From Chloropicon primus (Eukaryota; Chlorophyta; Chloropicophyceae; Chloropicales; Chloropicaceae): DNA of 64,000 bases. The position numbers and the translations under genes are program-made. Location: positions 1,090,374 to 1,154,373 of the forward strand of contig CP060759.1 in assembly GCA_023205875.1 (NCBI GenBank), written 5' to 3'. Below are positions 1 to 9,047 of the stretch, one piece after another. Within the stretch, counting starts at the first letter, position 1, and each line of letters opens with the position of its first letter. The notes under the pieces were generated by a model. It ran no database searches and had not been told where the DNA came from. It saw only the letters and a list, made by a program, of their open reading frames with translations.

Positions 1-1524
1 CTTTCTGAACTCAATTTTACAAACGTTCGAGCTCTTTTGGTCGGTAGCGACGAGACAACGAAAGTTTCTACTTTTGTGCACAGGGAAGAAGGGGCCGATT
101 TTGGTGTGTACGACGTGCACCTCGACATCTTAAGCAGGTACAGAGAAGCATCTGTTTTGGACTTGAACAAGAAAGAAGTCTACTTATCACGGGATGTTGT
201 GGAAGAAGAACTCACTCGCTTTTGCAGTTCCGGTCACATTGTAGAGTCCTTCAGACAAGCCGTCCGTGGAATGCTCAACGGCTTGAACATCACGGGTGGG
301 GAGGGAGGGGAAATGTATGATTTGGAGAACGCCTCGTCGCTGCCCTTCGCAGTCGAACAACTCCGTGAAAACATTGGGGACATGTGCGGAGAGTTCGACA
401 AAAAAGCGACGAAAGCAATCAAGGTACTACACCCACGATCGTCAGTACTGAGAAGGCAAAGGAAAGAGAAAGAGAATAAACCTATCCTGTGGGAGAGTTA
501 CAACAGGATAGGACTAGAGTTTGCGGGAGTAGCAACAGACAGTGCTTCGCTTGAATCTTTTTCTGGTGAAGTGGTCCTTGTGGAAACCCACCCCAGCTGC
601 TCCTCGATTGATTGCACAGGCTGCAACGAAAGGTTCAATGACGTTGACCTCCGAGGCAAGATAGCTTTCATTCCTTTTTTGCGTGAAGAATACCTTCAGG
701 ACAACTATGTGGCGGACTTTTACTTGGCGATAGATCAGAATGTTACCGTCGAGGAGGTTTTGAGCAATCAGAAAGATTTTCTGTCGATCCTTCGTTCTTC
801 CGCACAGGAGAGAATGCAAGCAGCTGGCGGAATCCACGCCAGCTGCTTGTTGCCGACGTACAATTTGATGAGGTTGCTCAAGGAAAGAGGTGCAAGCGCT
901 GTTGTGTTTGGGAACGATATGTATGAAATCTATCGGACGACGTTCCGCGGGTGGATGGCGGAGGACACAATACCGATGTTGAATATCAACGACTTGGCCA
1001 GCAGGGAATGGTACAGAATTTTGAAGCACGCGAACGAGTCGCTGATTGTGGACGTCCGAAGTTGGAATCGGATCTCTTCGGTGGATCTGGCTGAAATCTT
1101 CTTGCAGAGATTGGACAAGGAACCGAAGAAACAATTTTTAGACAGGATGAAGGTGACGATGGCCATCGACAAAGTCACGAATGAACCGTATTCTGGCGTG
1201 ACCACGATCATTGCCACCCCAAGCATTGAATCTCTCAAGAGCGAGAAGGCACGCGATGAAGATTGGGCTTACAAGACTGCCCTTTGGGGCGGAATCGCAT
1301 CCGTGTGCTTTGCGGTCGGCGTCGTGAGTCTGTTGATCAGGCACTACATGGGGAGGCTCTCCCTTGCAAGACTGCAGGAGGTCCAGACAGTGGACCTGTC
1401 AAATCTGCCCATGGCTATGAGGAATGAGAGCAACGCCACGAGACGTAACCCCAATGTTATCTTCCAGCAAGACACCTACGGTTGGGGCCCATTCCGAGAA
1501 AGGAGAAGCCGTTCCTACGTTTAA
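1..1524 (+). CDS. PA-domain membrane protein, partial at 5' end
   Basis: The frame is open from base 1, so the N-terminus lies left of the window; the first in-frame Met is not visible near the edge. The visible ~507 residues contain a stretch like a protease-associated (PA) domain: a beta-rich segment with VVLVETHPSC, LRGKIAFIPF, then LKERGASAVVFGND and a TIPMLNI strand. A cysteine cluster (CSSIDCTGC) lies inside it. Near the C-terminus a hydrophobic segment of about 24 residues (ALWGGIASVCFAVGVVSLLI) is followed by a basic cytosolic tail of ~60 residues. This fits a type I membrane protein with a lumenal PA domain, as in sorting receptors and membrane proteases. No RING finger or catalytic domain is visible in this part, so the function stays open. 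Confidence 0.6.
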   Translation, partial: LSELNFTNVRALLVGSDETTKVSTFVHREEGADFGVYDVHLDILSRYREASVLDLNKKEVYLSRDVVEEELTRFCSSGHIVESFRQAVRGMLNGLNITGGEGGEMYDLENASSLPFAVEQLRENIGDMCGEFDKKATKAIKVLHPRSSVLRRQRKEKENKPILWESYNRIGLEFAGVATDSASLESFSGEVVLVETHPSCSSIDCTGCNERFNDVDLRGKIAFIPFLREEYLQDNYVADFYLAIDQNVTVEEVLSNQKDFLSILRSSAQERMQAAGGIHASCLLPTYNLMRLLKERGASAVVFGNDMYEIYRTTFRGWMAEDTIPMLNINDLASREWYRILKHANESLIVDVRSWNRISSVDLAEIFLQRLDKEPKKQFLDRMKVTMAIDKVTNEPYSGVTTIIATPSIESLKSEKARDEDWAYKTALWGGIASVCFAVGVVSLLIRHYMGRLSLARLQEVQTVDLSNLPMAMRNESNATRRNPNVIFQQDTYGWGPFRERRSRSYV

Positions 1525-3420
1525 GAATTTTTGCCCGGCAAGACTTTTTTTGTGGACGAGACAAACTTTTGGAGAAGAGATAAAGTAATAATGGTAGCAA
1601 CAACAACAACAACACAACTGTATCATAATTAGCCCCCATTTCAAACACAGCCTGCCTCCTCTCTTGTCTCTCTCTCCTCTTCTTCCTCTCCTTGCAAAAT
1701 TGTCTGACGGGGGGCCCGTCCTTGCCTCCCTCGCTCGCCCGAATCACACCGAGGGCTTCCTGGGGTCGAACATCCTCTCCTTGGAGTTGGTCCGGGCGAC
1801 CGCCTCGTTGTCCTTGGACTGGTCTGCGTTGTTTGACATAAATAACGTCTTGCCGCCCTCGTCCTCCCCCTCGTCGTCGGCGGCGCAGGTCACCAGGGTT
1901 GTCAGCGCCGCCGTCGACCTGGCGCGTGTAAAGCGTCTCTGTCTCGTGGGACGCCTCCTCACCGCACTGCACCGCTCGCGACTTGCTCCTTCGAAGACTT
2001 CCCTCCTCTTCCTCTTCACGAACCGAGCCAACAACTCACAAAACAAACTTCAAGGCAGCCTCCTGTAACGCCTGTCGTCTCAAAGGGAGGACCACTCTGT
2101 GAGCCAAAACCTTCAGCCGAGGTATCAATCGAAAGCCCTTGAGACGCGCTTTCGTTCTTTCAACACCTCCTCCCCTTCGCCGTCCCCGTCCGTGCACAAA
2201 GTCCTCGACAACAACACCTTCCCTCTCCCTTGTTGCGCGACGAACCCGGGCGTTAATTCTCACTCGTGTTTTCAACTCCTTATCTTCTTCTTCTAGGGTT
2301 TTTCGCGCGAGGAAATCCTCAGGAGGGGACGCCGAACCAGGAGGGGGATGGAGGGATGATGTAGAAGGGAGAAGGGGATGAGGGAAAGAGAGGAGGGATA
2401 GGTGGATAGAAGGAACGTGTATCTCCAGACCTTTGACGCATCCATCCTCTGGTCCATCCTCCTCCCTATCTTCTGCTCGCTTCCTCTCCTCCTCCTCCTC
2501 CTCCTCAATCACCACCACCAGTGATGGTACATTCATCACCTCCGCCACACCCGGCTGCTGGAGAAGGAAAGGAAAGGAAAAGGTAAGGTGCGGTAGCGGC
2601 AGTGGTGGTGTTACCTTCCCGACCGATCGCGATCAACATTCTGCTCGCCGAGGTCGAGGATCTCACGCGTGGCACTTAAGATCAGGTTTCTCGGAGCTTG
2701 AAACACGAAAAAGGCGTTTGTTTCTTCTTCGTGAACAAGCACTTCACCGAGACCGATTGAGTCATAACCACGCAATAATAAAAGGCAGCATCGACCGGGT
2801 GAGGCGGCTATCTTGGGGCTTTGCCCTTTGGTCCGTCGCTCTCGCCTTTCCTTCCAGGAAGGAGTGCGTGTCCACGTTCGTGCGTTCTGCACAAGCGAGG
2901 CTGTGTTCCCTCTCCGGTGGTCGGGTTGCGCTCCCGCGCTTGCTCGAGGTCCTTGTGAGCTCCCCTCTCAAGAGGTGTTCACTTCAAGCAACGTGTACAT
3001 ATCACGCACAAACGCTACGCTCTGCTTGGCATCCACAACGCGCGAGGACGATGTTCGTTCTAACACCCCGAACTGCTGCTTGCTCGTTTGACGGCCCTTG
3101 GGTACAGAATGCGGTGACTGCCGAAAGGAGCGGCGTCTCTTGCTCCGCTACCGATGCGCACCCGTTTTTCAGCGAAAGCTTGTGCTGCTGCGGTTTGGGG
3201 GATCACTGGCGAGGTGGAATACGGTTTGGGAGGACTCCTACTGGTTCGACACGCCAGTTGATCCTTGTGGCCGCTCACACTGTTTTTGCTTGCTGCATTG
3301 TATTATATTGATCTGGAATTATGCCTTGTCCAAGACCTTCTTGTCCCCCCCCCCCTTGCCGTCACTTGCCTCCAGCTGCGCGGCATGGCCTCCTTCCAGG
3401 AGCTCTCGCGCTTCGCTGGC
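1525..3420. other. 1.9-kb stretch without a convincing gene
   Basis: It lies between two convergent gene ends. Open frames here are built of pyrimidine-rich or Ser/Arg-rich low-complexity sequence and mostly start at non-ATG codons. On the minus strand an AAAAACCCTAG telo-box-like motif (around 2292-2302) is followed downstream by a 31-codon ATG frame (about 1839-1744, beginning MSNNADQSKDNEAV) that is less repetitive than its surroundings. A small spliced minus-strand gene is possible. I could not build a full exon model. Confidence 0.4.
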
Positions 3421-4641
3421 CTAAAACGTGAGAAGGCAGCTGGTGTCCCGGTGCGAGCAAAACTTTTTGCTGCACTTTGGCTCGGCCCCGGCCAGGGTCT
3501 CACCCACCCCCTCTGGCAGATCCAAAGAGAACAGGTTGGCCGCCTCAACCAGGCTGAGACTGCCAGGAGTTCCAGTGACCAGGTGGAAAGACCCTGACAT
3601 GTCTTCCGCGCTGGGATCCAGTGGTTTGGACTCGAAGAGGGCCTCGGCTGCGGCGACGATGTCCCCCTCTTGGGCATTCGCGCCAAACGATCCAGAGTGG
3701 GAGCCGCTAGGCGCGACAATCGAAATTTGAGACGGATCCAGCTCCCTCACGAACGTGCAAACCTTCGAGAAGCAAGAGCAAGAGCGCAGACGAAGAGGAA
3801 GTCGACGGCGGACGTTGCAGTTCGGGGGTCAGTGGGGAGTGGCGGCGGAAGGGAATGGACTGGTTCGACTTACCGTGTAGGTGGACTCCCCGCTTTCCTC
3901 GCTCTCGACGTAGGTGAAGTTGAAGAGGGGAGTCTCCAGTTCGATGTTGAGGGTAGGATAGCCGTTACCGACTTGGCTGATGTCGGCGCCGTCCTCGATC
4001 AAAATTCTCGATGGACGTCCAGGTTCCGCGGCGGGGGGCTCCACGCTGAAGGCCTCCTCCTCGAGTCCTCTTGCGACGGCGGCAGGCTCGGAACGCGGGG
4101 TCACGCGGATGCCGAGGTTCTCCAAGGCCGGCCCGACGTTGAAGACAATGTCAACCTCCGGCGTCTGCACCGCGATGCCCACTCTGTCGGAACTCTTCAC
4201 CTCGCCTGCGGCGCGGGTCGACGACCTCGAGAAGGACGACGAGGAGGAGGAGGAGGAGGAGGAGTAGGTGTAGGTGCTGCTGCCGGACCCCCCCCCGCGG
4301 GTAGACGACGTCGAGGACCTGCTCGTCCTCCTCGCGCTCGCGTCACTCGACGAGGAGGCCATCTCGGTGGCCGTCGTCAGAGGAACCTCGCTGAGCACGG
4401 TGATCTCCGCGCGTCCGCCGCCGCTCCCCCCGAGGTTGGCCTTCTCCCACTCCCTCATCCTTTCCAGGCTCTCCCTCTGCTGCCTTTGCCTGGCCCTCAT
4501 GAACTCCTGCATCCTCTTCGTCGCCTCGTCGACGCCCGAACCCGCCGTCGCAGACACCGCCAGGAGCGTCACGCACGCCCACGCCACCAGCGCGAACCTC
4601 GCCCACCTCCCTCTTCCAAAGCCACTCGACCTCGACGCCAT
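3421..4641 (-). CDS. Secreted Ser-rich protein, two exons, unknown family
   Basis: Exon 1 is 4641-3874 and exon 2 is 3762-3421. The 111-bp intron (3873-3763) has a GTAAGT donor and a pyrimidine-rich ...GAAG acceptor, and joins two open frames in phase 0 to give 369 residues. The start is the ATG at 4641, followed by a classical signal peptide (basic FGRGRWARF, then FALVAWACVTLLAVSATAG). An upstream in-frame extension reads through a 15-bp tandem repeat and is taken as untranslated. After the signal come a charged helical stretch (residues ~36-65), a Ser/Thr tract of about 60 residues with a run of 11 Ser, then a beta-like region ending in NFTYVESEESGESTYT. Exon 2 is acidic and ends soon after CSKKFCSH. 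I recognise no family. It is probably exported to the wall, vacuole or ER lumen. Confidence 0.6.
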
Positions 4642-5052
4642 GGTGTCCCTCTTTGTCGTAACGCTCGACAAAGGCAAAGGCAAAAGGGCGCTTGCCCGGT
4701 CAAAACAAAACGATGTTGACCACAGCAGCTTCGGAGACCAATGAAAGGGGAGGAGGGGAGGGGAGGGGAACGAAAGCAGGAACAACCAAGACCAAGGGGA
4801 ACAAGACCAAGGGGAACAAGACCAAGGGGAACAAGACCAAGGGGAACCGATGGCCTTGGTTTGGCTATGGGTCACCAAGAAACCGAACGCTTTCTACCAT
4901 GGTGGCATCAGCAACGACGGGAGCGAGAGCCCCATCTAAAAATCAGGGTCGGTCGAGGCGTGATCGTGACGTGATGGGTGTGATGGGGGCCAACGCCGTC
5001 CACCGGGGCAGAAGGGGCCGGAACGGGGCGCCACGATCGCAAGCGAGGAAGC
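4642..5052. promoter_or_regulatory. Divergent promoter region with 15-bp tandem repeat
   Basis: This 411-bp region separates two divergent genes (secreted protein on minus, transporter on plus). It contains four copies of the 15-mer ACCAAGGGGAACAAG at 4791-4850; the last copy differs at its end. The minus-strand reading of this array gives a Ser-Pro-Trp-Ser-Cys repeat, which I regard as non-coding. Confidence 0.5.
4791..4850. repeat. 15-bp tandem repeat, 4 copies
   Basis: Units start at 4791, 4806, 4821 and 4836, all ACCAAGGGGAACAAG except the last, which ends ACCGA. The repeat lies in the 5' region of the secreted-protein gene. Confidence 0.9.
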
Positions 5053-6504
5053 ATGACCGGGGTCAGGAAACGCCAAGAGAGGAGGGCCTTCGAGGTTAGG
5101 CCGAGCGGGCCGCCGCCCGACGAGGAGGAGGACGAGGAGAACGAGAATAGGCTTCCTTCCCGATGGCATCTCGCAATCGCGTCCTACCAAATCTTCCTGA
5201 TTTACTTGAACTACTCGATCGTCATCCCGACTGTGCACAAGTACGCAGAGAGTCTCGATGCACCGGGTGGCTTCGCGGGCGGCTTCGCGGGAGTCCTTGT
5301 TGGCGCCGCGAGCGTTGGCGCTGCCGTGTTGCAGCCTCTCTATCGACTCCTGCTGAAGAGGTCCTACGCCGTTACGTTCCTGGTCCAAGCCTGCCTCATG
5401 CTCGTTGGATCCATCATCTACGCCCTCGCGGGGCTCGCCCGCACGTGGTCACTGCTCCTGGTCGGCCGTGTGATTGGAGGCCTTGGGGGCTCGGCTTACC
5501 CCGTCATGACCTTCCTCAGCGAGGCCGTCGGGAAGAAGCATCGCAGCAATGTCACATCTATTGTGATTGGGGTGTCGCGAAGCCTGGGCTACGCCTTGGG
5601 TCCAGTCTTTGCTGCTGCCCTCGTCTACGTTGACTTCCGTGTGGGCGAGCTCACGATTGACAAGCGCAACAATCCTGGTTTCTTCATTGCCCTCCTCTGC
5701 GTGGGTCAGCTGGTGAGTCACCCGCTATCCTTCTATATCTCTCTTTCTCTCTGTTGTCGACTCGGATAGCTGACTTGTTCTTTCTCTTGCTTGTAGGTTG
5801 CTGTGAGTTGGAGCTTTCCCAGGGAGGGATCCAAGCTGGTGGACAAGAAGGAGACGAATGAGAGCCGACTTCCAACGACATCAGAAGCAGCGGCAGAGGA
5901 TAAGTCCAAGAAAGAAAAGGTCGTGCATCTGCTCACTCTCTCTTGGTTCGCAGTCACTGTCTTCTCCTGTCCAATTTTGATCTGTGGGTGGGAGTTAGGT
6001 GCTACCAAGCTGCTTCAGGGCGCCTTCGGCTGGAGCATTCAATCTTCAGCCTTGGCGTTAGGAGGGATCATTATGTGCACAATTGTCCCATTGCTGCTGG
6101 GAGGAAAACTGACGTACAAGTTTTCAGACGCATTCATAGAGAGAGTGTCCTTCACGATTTCTCTTGTGTCTTGCGTTGGTCTCTTCGCCTACGGGAGTGA
6201 ATCAGAAATATCAGTTTGGGCTCGAACACTGCCTTACCTTATCTCTAGCTTCATCCTGATGAATTTTGTCACGTTACCCACTGTCCTCGCATACTCCCAC
6301 GTCACAAAGGTTTGCAGGGCGTCGGAAATCGAGAGGATGCAGAATTTGTTATCAGTTGTCGGGTACTTGTCTCGAGGGGTGGGCGCAGTGACTGGCGATT
6401 TGCTGAGTCCCAACGCGCTTGCTGGTCTCTTCATGGGCCTCCTTTCTTTCATTTTGGTCACGAACCTTCTCTTGGGGAAGAGACTCTTGCCGAAAGTAAG
6501 CTGA
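5053..6504 (+). CDS. MFS transporter (MFSD8/CLN7- or PHT5-like)
   Basis: Two exons, 5053-5712 and 5797-6504, are separated by an 84-bp GTGAGT...TTGTAG intron in phase 0, giving 455 residues. The protein has a hydrophilic acidic N-terminus (~35 residues) followed by a dozen hydrophobic segments. The first half contains the MFS signature region GRVIGGLGGSAYP and a following YPVMTFLSEAVGKKHRSN loop. This arrangement resembles lysosomal/vacuolar MFS proteins of the MFSD8 (CLN7) type and the MFS part of plant vacuolar phosphate transporters, but no SPX domain precedes it. A charged central loop (KKETNESRLP...DKSKKEK) separates the two halves, as usual for MFS proteins. The substrate cannot be told from sequence. 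The start ATG at 5053 is the first in-frame Met and precedes the acidic leader. Confidence 0.8.
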
Positions 6505-6707
6505 ACGAAATATTCAACACACCGACGCCTTTTGTGGCCTTCTCTGCTGGTCGTCCACAATTGGCCTTGAGGTGGCCACGGTGGCTCCGAAGGTAGACAT
6601 GGATGAATCCCGGATGGGAGAGCTCGCACGAGGATGTGGGAGGTCGCAAGGAGGAGGACGAGCCATAAGATATTTCTTGATTAACGGTAGATTACTTGAT
6701 CGTCTGA

Positions 6708-7106
6708 TTAACCCTCAAGCCAGCCGCCCTTGATCTGGTTGGCGACCCCCTCGTTGAAAAGGGGCTTGTTGCCCGTGACGAAGCCGAGACCCGCCTGGGC
6801 TTGGCCCCACTGGCTCAATCCGTTACCGAGCGCGGCAGCGCCCTGGCCCCAGTTCAGGAGCTTCCTGCCGCCCGATCCGAGGAAAGCGCCGTAGTTCTCC
6901 AGGCCCTGACCGGCGATCTGCTTCTCGATCCCCTGCTTGAACGCCGGCACGTCCCCCTTGAGAAATCCGGCGGTCGTCTCCAGCTGACCCAACCCTTTGA
7001 CATTCTGACCGAGCCACTTTGCTCCGTCGCCGGGCTGCCAGGCTAGGGTTTGAGAGGCCAGGCCCGCGATCAAGACAACAACCAGCGCTTGTGCTACTCC
7101 CTTCAT
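6708..7106 (-). CDS. Small secreted two-repeat Gly-rich protein
   Basis: This 132-residue protein begins with an obvious signal peptide (KGVAQALVVVLIAGLASQTLA, cleavage likely near residue 22). The mature part is rich in Gly, Gln, Asn and Trp, with no cysteine. It contains two related segments: residues 47-64 (GFLKGDVPAFKQGIEKQI) and 108-125 (GFVTGNKPLFNEGVANQI), which share 8 of 18 positions (pattern GFxxGxxPxFxxGxxxQI) and lie 61 residues apart. The tracts between them (LGQNVKGLGQ, ALGNGLSQWGQ) are also similar. I know no family with this pattern. It is probably extracellular or vacuolar, perhaps structural or a secreted peptide. It shares a ~590-bp divergent region, which holds a strong hairpin, with the LAG1-type gene. 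Confidence 0.65.
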   Translation of the reverse strand: MKGVAQALVVVLIAGLASQTLAWQPGDGAKWLGQNVKGLGQLETTAGFLKGDVPAFKQGIEKQIAGQGLENYGAFLGSGGRKLLNWGQGAAALGNGLSQWGQAQAGLGFVTGNKPLFNEGVANQIKGGWLEG

Positions 7107-7275
7107 TCTGTTCTACCTGTTCGAGGGTGCTCTTCCGAATTCTGAGACTTCCGCCGTCGATCGCCGTCGTGGGTATCTGGCGGCGCCGCATCCCAAGGAG
7201 GAGCGGTCACGCCCCTCTGCAGGTCACGCCACGGCCCGTCTCCCCTTTTACGGAGATGAATGAATTTCTGCTCCT

Positions 7276-7393
7276 TGGCTGGAGCAAGTGAGGAGGAGGC
7301 ATGAGGGAAAGGGAGGAAATGCGCAACCCACGTCCTTCCCCTTCCCTTCCCCTTCCCTTTCCCCTCATGCCTCCTCCTCACTTGCTCCAGCCA
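7276..7393. repeat. Long hairpin, 38-bp arms, 41-nt loop
   Basis: The left arm is 7276-7313 (starts TGGCTGGAGCAAGTGAGG) and the right arm 7355-7393 (ends CCTCACTTGCTCCAGCCA). The arms are perfectly complementary except for one extra C in the right arm. The loop is pyrimidine-rich. It is far longer than a normal terminator stem. Confidence 0.9.
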
Positions 7394-7508
7394 GCCCCTC
7401 CATTTTTTTCCGATTGAGTTCGAAGCTCGACCCAATCTTCAACCTCCTCGAAGAAGCTTTTTGATTTGAAGAGAGAGAGGACTCGGCTCGGACCTTTTCT
7501 TTCGTCGT

Positions 7509-7548
7509 GGTTGCTTGGTTGCTTGGTTGCTTGGTTGCTTGGTTGCTT
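7509..7548. repeat. GGTTGCTT tandem repeat, 5 copies
   Basis: Five perfect 8-bp units lie about 150 bp upstream of the LAG1-type start codon, probably in its 5' leader. Confidence 0.9.
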
Positions 7549-7696
7549 GCGTCGCGAGTCAACAGGGACTCTTTCGTTTCGTTGCTTCGTTGGTGTGGAC
7601 GGAAACGTGGTGGAGTCCGTCGTCGGTCCGGCGAAAGGGTTTGGTGTCTCGCTCTGTTCCTCGGAGGGACGCAACAGCAAACAAACCCAGGAGATC

Positions 7697-8566
7697 ATGG
7701 CGCTGTTTCACGCGGCGAGGTTCTGGACGCTCAAGCACTCGGCGTGGATAGCCTTGGTCTTCATCGTGGCGCGGGCGGCGATGAACGCGGCCACGAGGCG
7801 GGGGCTCGAGGCGTACAGGAGGAGGAAGGGCGTCAAGGTTGAGGTGGACAAGCTCCAGGAGGAGATCTGGCTGGTGGTGTGCGGCACGGTGCTGAGCGCC
7901 TTCAGCGGGTGCCTGCTCGCGAGGGGGCCGAGCTTCGAGGGGTGTAACGTCTTCGACACGTCCAGGTGCTACGCGAACTGCAGCGCGGAGGAGATTCCCC
8001 GCGAGATCATGGCGTACTACCTCATCGAGGTCGGCTGGTACGTCTCCCTCATCCTGAAAGGGGTGGTGGGGGCGGGCCGGTCCGACAGCGCGGTGATGGA
8101 GTTCCACCACCTGATCACCCTCGCGCTAGTGATCTGGTCGTACGTCACCGGCTTCACCCAAGGCATCGGCGTGGTGACCTTCTTCGTGTTCAACCAGAGC
8201 AACCCGCTGCTCCACCTGTCGAAGCTCGCGAACTACATGGAGATGACCAGGGCCAGGGCCTTCATGTTCATCCTCTTCGCCGCGGTCTTCTTCCTCTCCA
8301 GGATCGTCCTCCTCCCCGCGGTGGTCATTCGGTCGACCCTGAGGGAGATGCCCCTGGCCGTCTCCGAGGAGGACTGGCGCGGCGCCGTGGTCTACACCTG
8401 GTGCACGACGAACGCCCTCCTCGTCGCCCTGTGGCTGCTGAACGTGTACTGGATGAAGCCCATCGCGAGGGTGATCGTGAGGAACGTCAAGGGCATCGAC
8501 CAGGGCACGCCTCGCGACGAGACCATCTCCAGGGACGACGCGGACGCCAAGACGAAGGCGGCGTGA
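7697..8566 (+). CDS. TLC/LAG1-domain membrane protein, copy A (ceramide synthase-like)
   Basis: The protein has 289 residues with several membrane segments. The core EFHHLITLALVIWSYVTGF, followed ~20 residues later by FNQSNPLLHLSKLANY, matches the Lag1p motif region of TRAM-LAG1-CLN8 (TLC) proteins, including the paired His. In ceramide synthases these residues are needed to condense a long-chain base with acyl-CoA at the ER. The start is the ATG at 7697; the open frame upstream begins in an 8-bp repeat and is not protein-like. A second copy sits in inverted orientation at 22384-23250. The first ~93 codons of the two copies are almost identical, while the C-terminal halves diverge and have unrelated tails (here ending DDADAKTKAA). 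Ceramide synthase activity is inferred; other TLC proteins (TLCD, TRAM) are alternatives. Confidence 0.75.
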   Translation: MALFHAARFWTLKHSAWIALVFIVARAAMNAATRRGLEAYRRRKGVKVEVDKLQEEIWLVVCGTVLSAFSGCLLARGPSFEGCNVFDTSRCYANCSAEEIPREIMAYYLIEVGWYVSLILKGVVGAGRSDSAVMEFHHLITLALVIWSYVTGFTQGIGVVTFFVFNQSNPLLHLSKLANYMEMTRARAFMFILFAAVFFLSRIVLLPAVVIRSTLREMPLAVSEEDWRGAVVYTWCTTNALLVALWLLNVYWMKPIARVIVRNVKGIDQGTPRDETISRDDADAKTKAA

Positions 8567-9047
8567 GGGACGCCTCGCGGCGAAGACCCGGCACTTGCAT
8601 GCATGTATTTTTGCTTTTATCGTTTCTAATTTATTCCAAATAAATCCATGAAATCATATAATACGAAAAGTACTTTCCGCAAACGAGCACGGTCGCGCTC
8701 GGTTCCGCTTGGTTTCTCAGTCCCAGTCCTCGGTCGGCGTCGTCCCCACACCCCCACACACCCCGGCAGTGGAAACGGACAAGTCCAATCCATAAAGATG
8801 GATGGATGGTCCGAGGAGAGGGAAAAGGAATGCCCCGCTCAAGTCGAATCAACCTCGGCACTCCCTTCCCCCTCCCTGTCCCTTCCCCCTCAGCCGTTTC
8901 GCTCCTCCAGTTTGTTGCGATGCCACATCAGCAGCACCCGTGATGACTCACTCGAGGGGTCGGTGCACTTTTTTGAAAAGGAAACAGAAAACTCTGGCAG
9001 AGTGGCGCTCGGTCAGTCGACGAGGACGAGGACGAGGGTCGAGGGGG
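8567..9047. promoter_or_regulatory. Intergenic and leader region of malic enzyme
   Basis: The first ~90 bp form the A/T-rich 3' region of the LAG1-type gene. From ~8700 on the sequence is pyrimidine-rich (CCCTTCCCCCTCCCTGTCCC) and stays in frame with malic enzyme. ATGs at 8802 and 8943 could therefore also be used. Confidence 0.4.

Larger units (their letters stand above)
7107..7696. promoter_or_regulatory. Divergent promoter region with hairpin and 8-bp repeat
   Basis: This 590-bp region between divergent starts holds the inverted repeat at 7276-7393 and the GGTTGCTT array at 7509-7548. The rest is of ordinary composition, and I see no further gene. Confidence 0.5.

Noticed and set aside
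3226-3300. tRNA-like T-arm (CTGGTTCGACACGCCAG)
   Set aside because: The loop is too long, and no acceptor, D or anticodon stems can be built around it.
2433-3311. 292-codon plus-strand frame in the gene-poor stretch
   Set aside because: It has a Ser-rich low-complexity start and no domain or conserved pattern. I judged it a chance frame.
4642-4878. In-frame N-terminal extension of the secreted Ser-rich protein (Ser-Pro-Trp-Ser-Cys repeats)
   Set aside because: It is the translation of a 15-bp repeat. The ATG at 4641 starts a textbook signal peptide.
7276-7393. Hairpin as a transcription terminator
   Set aside because: It lies between two divergent starts, not after a gene, and the stem is far too long for an intrinsic terminator. 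Eukaryotic genes do not use these.
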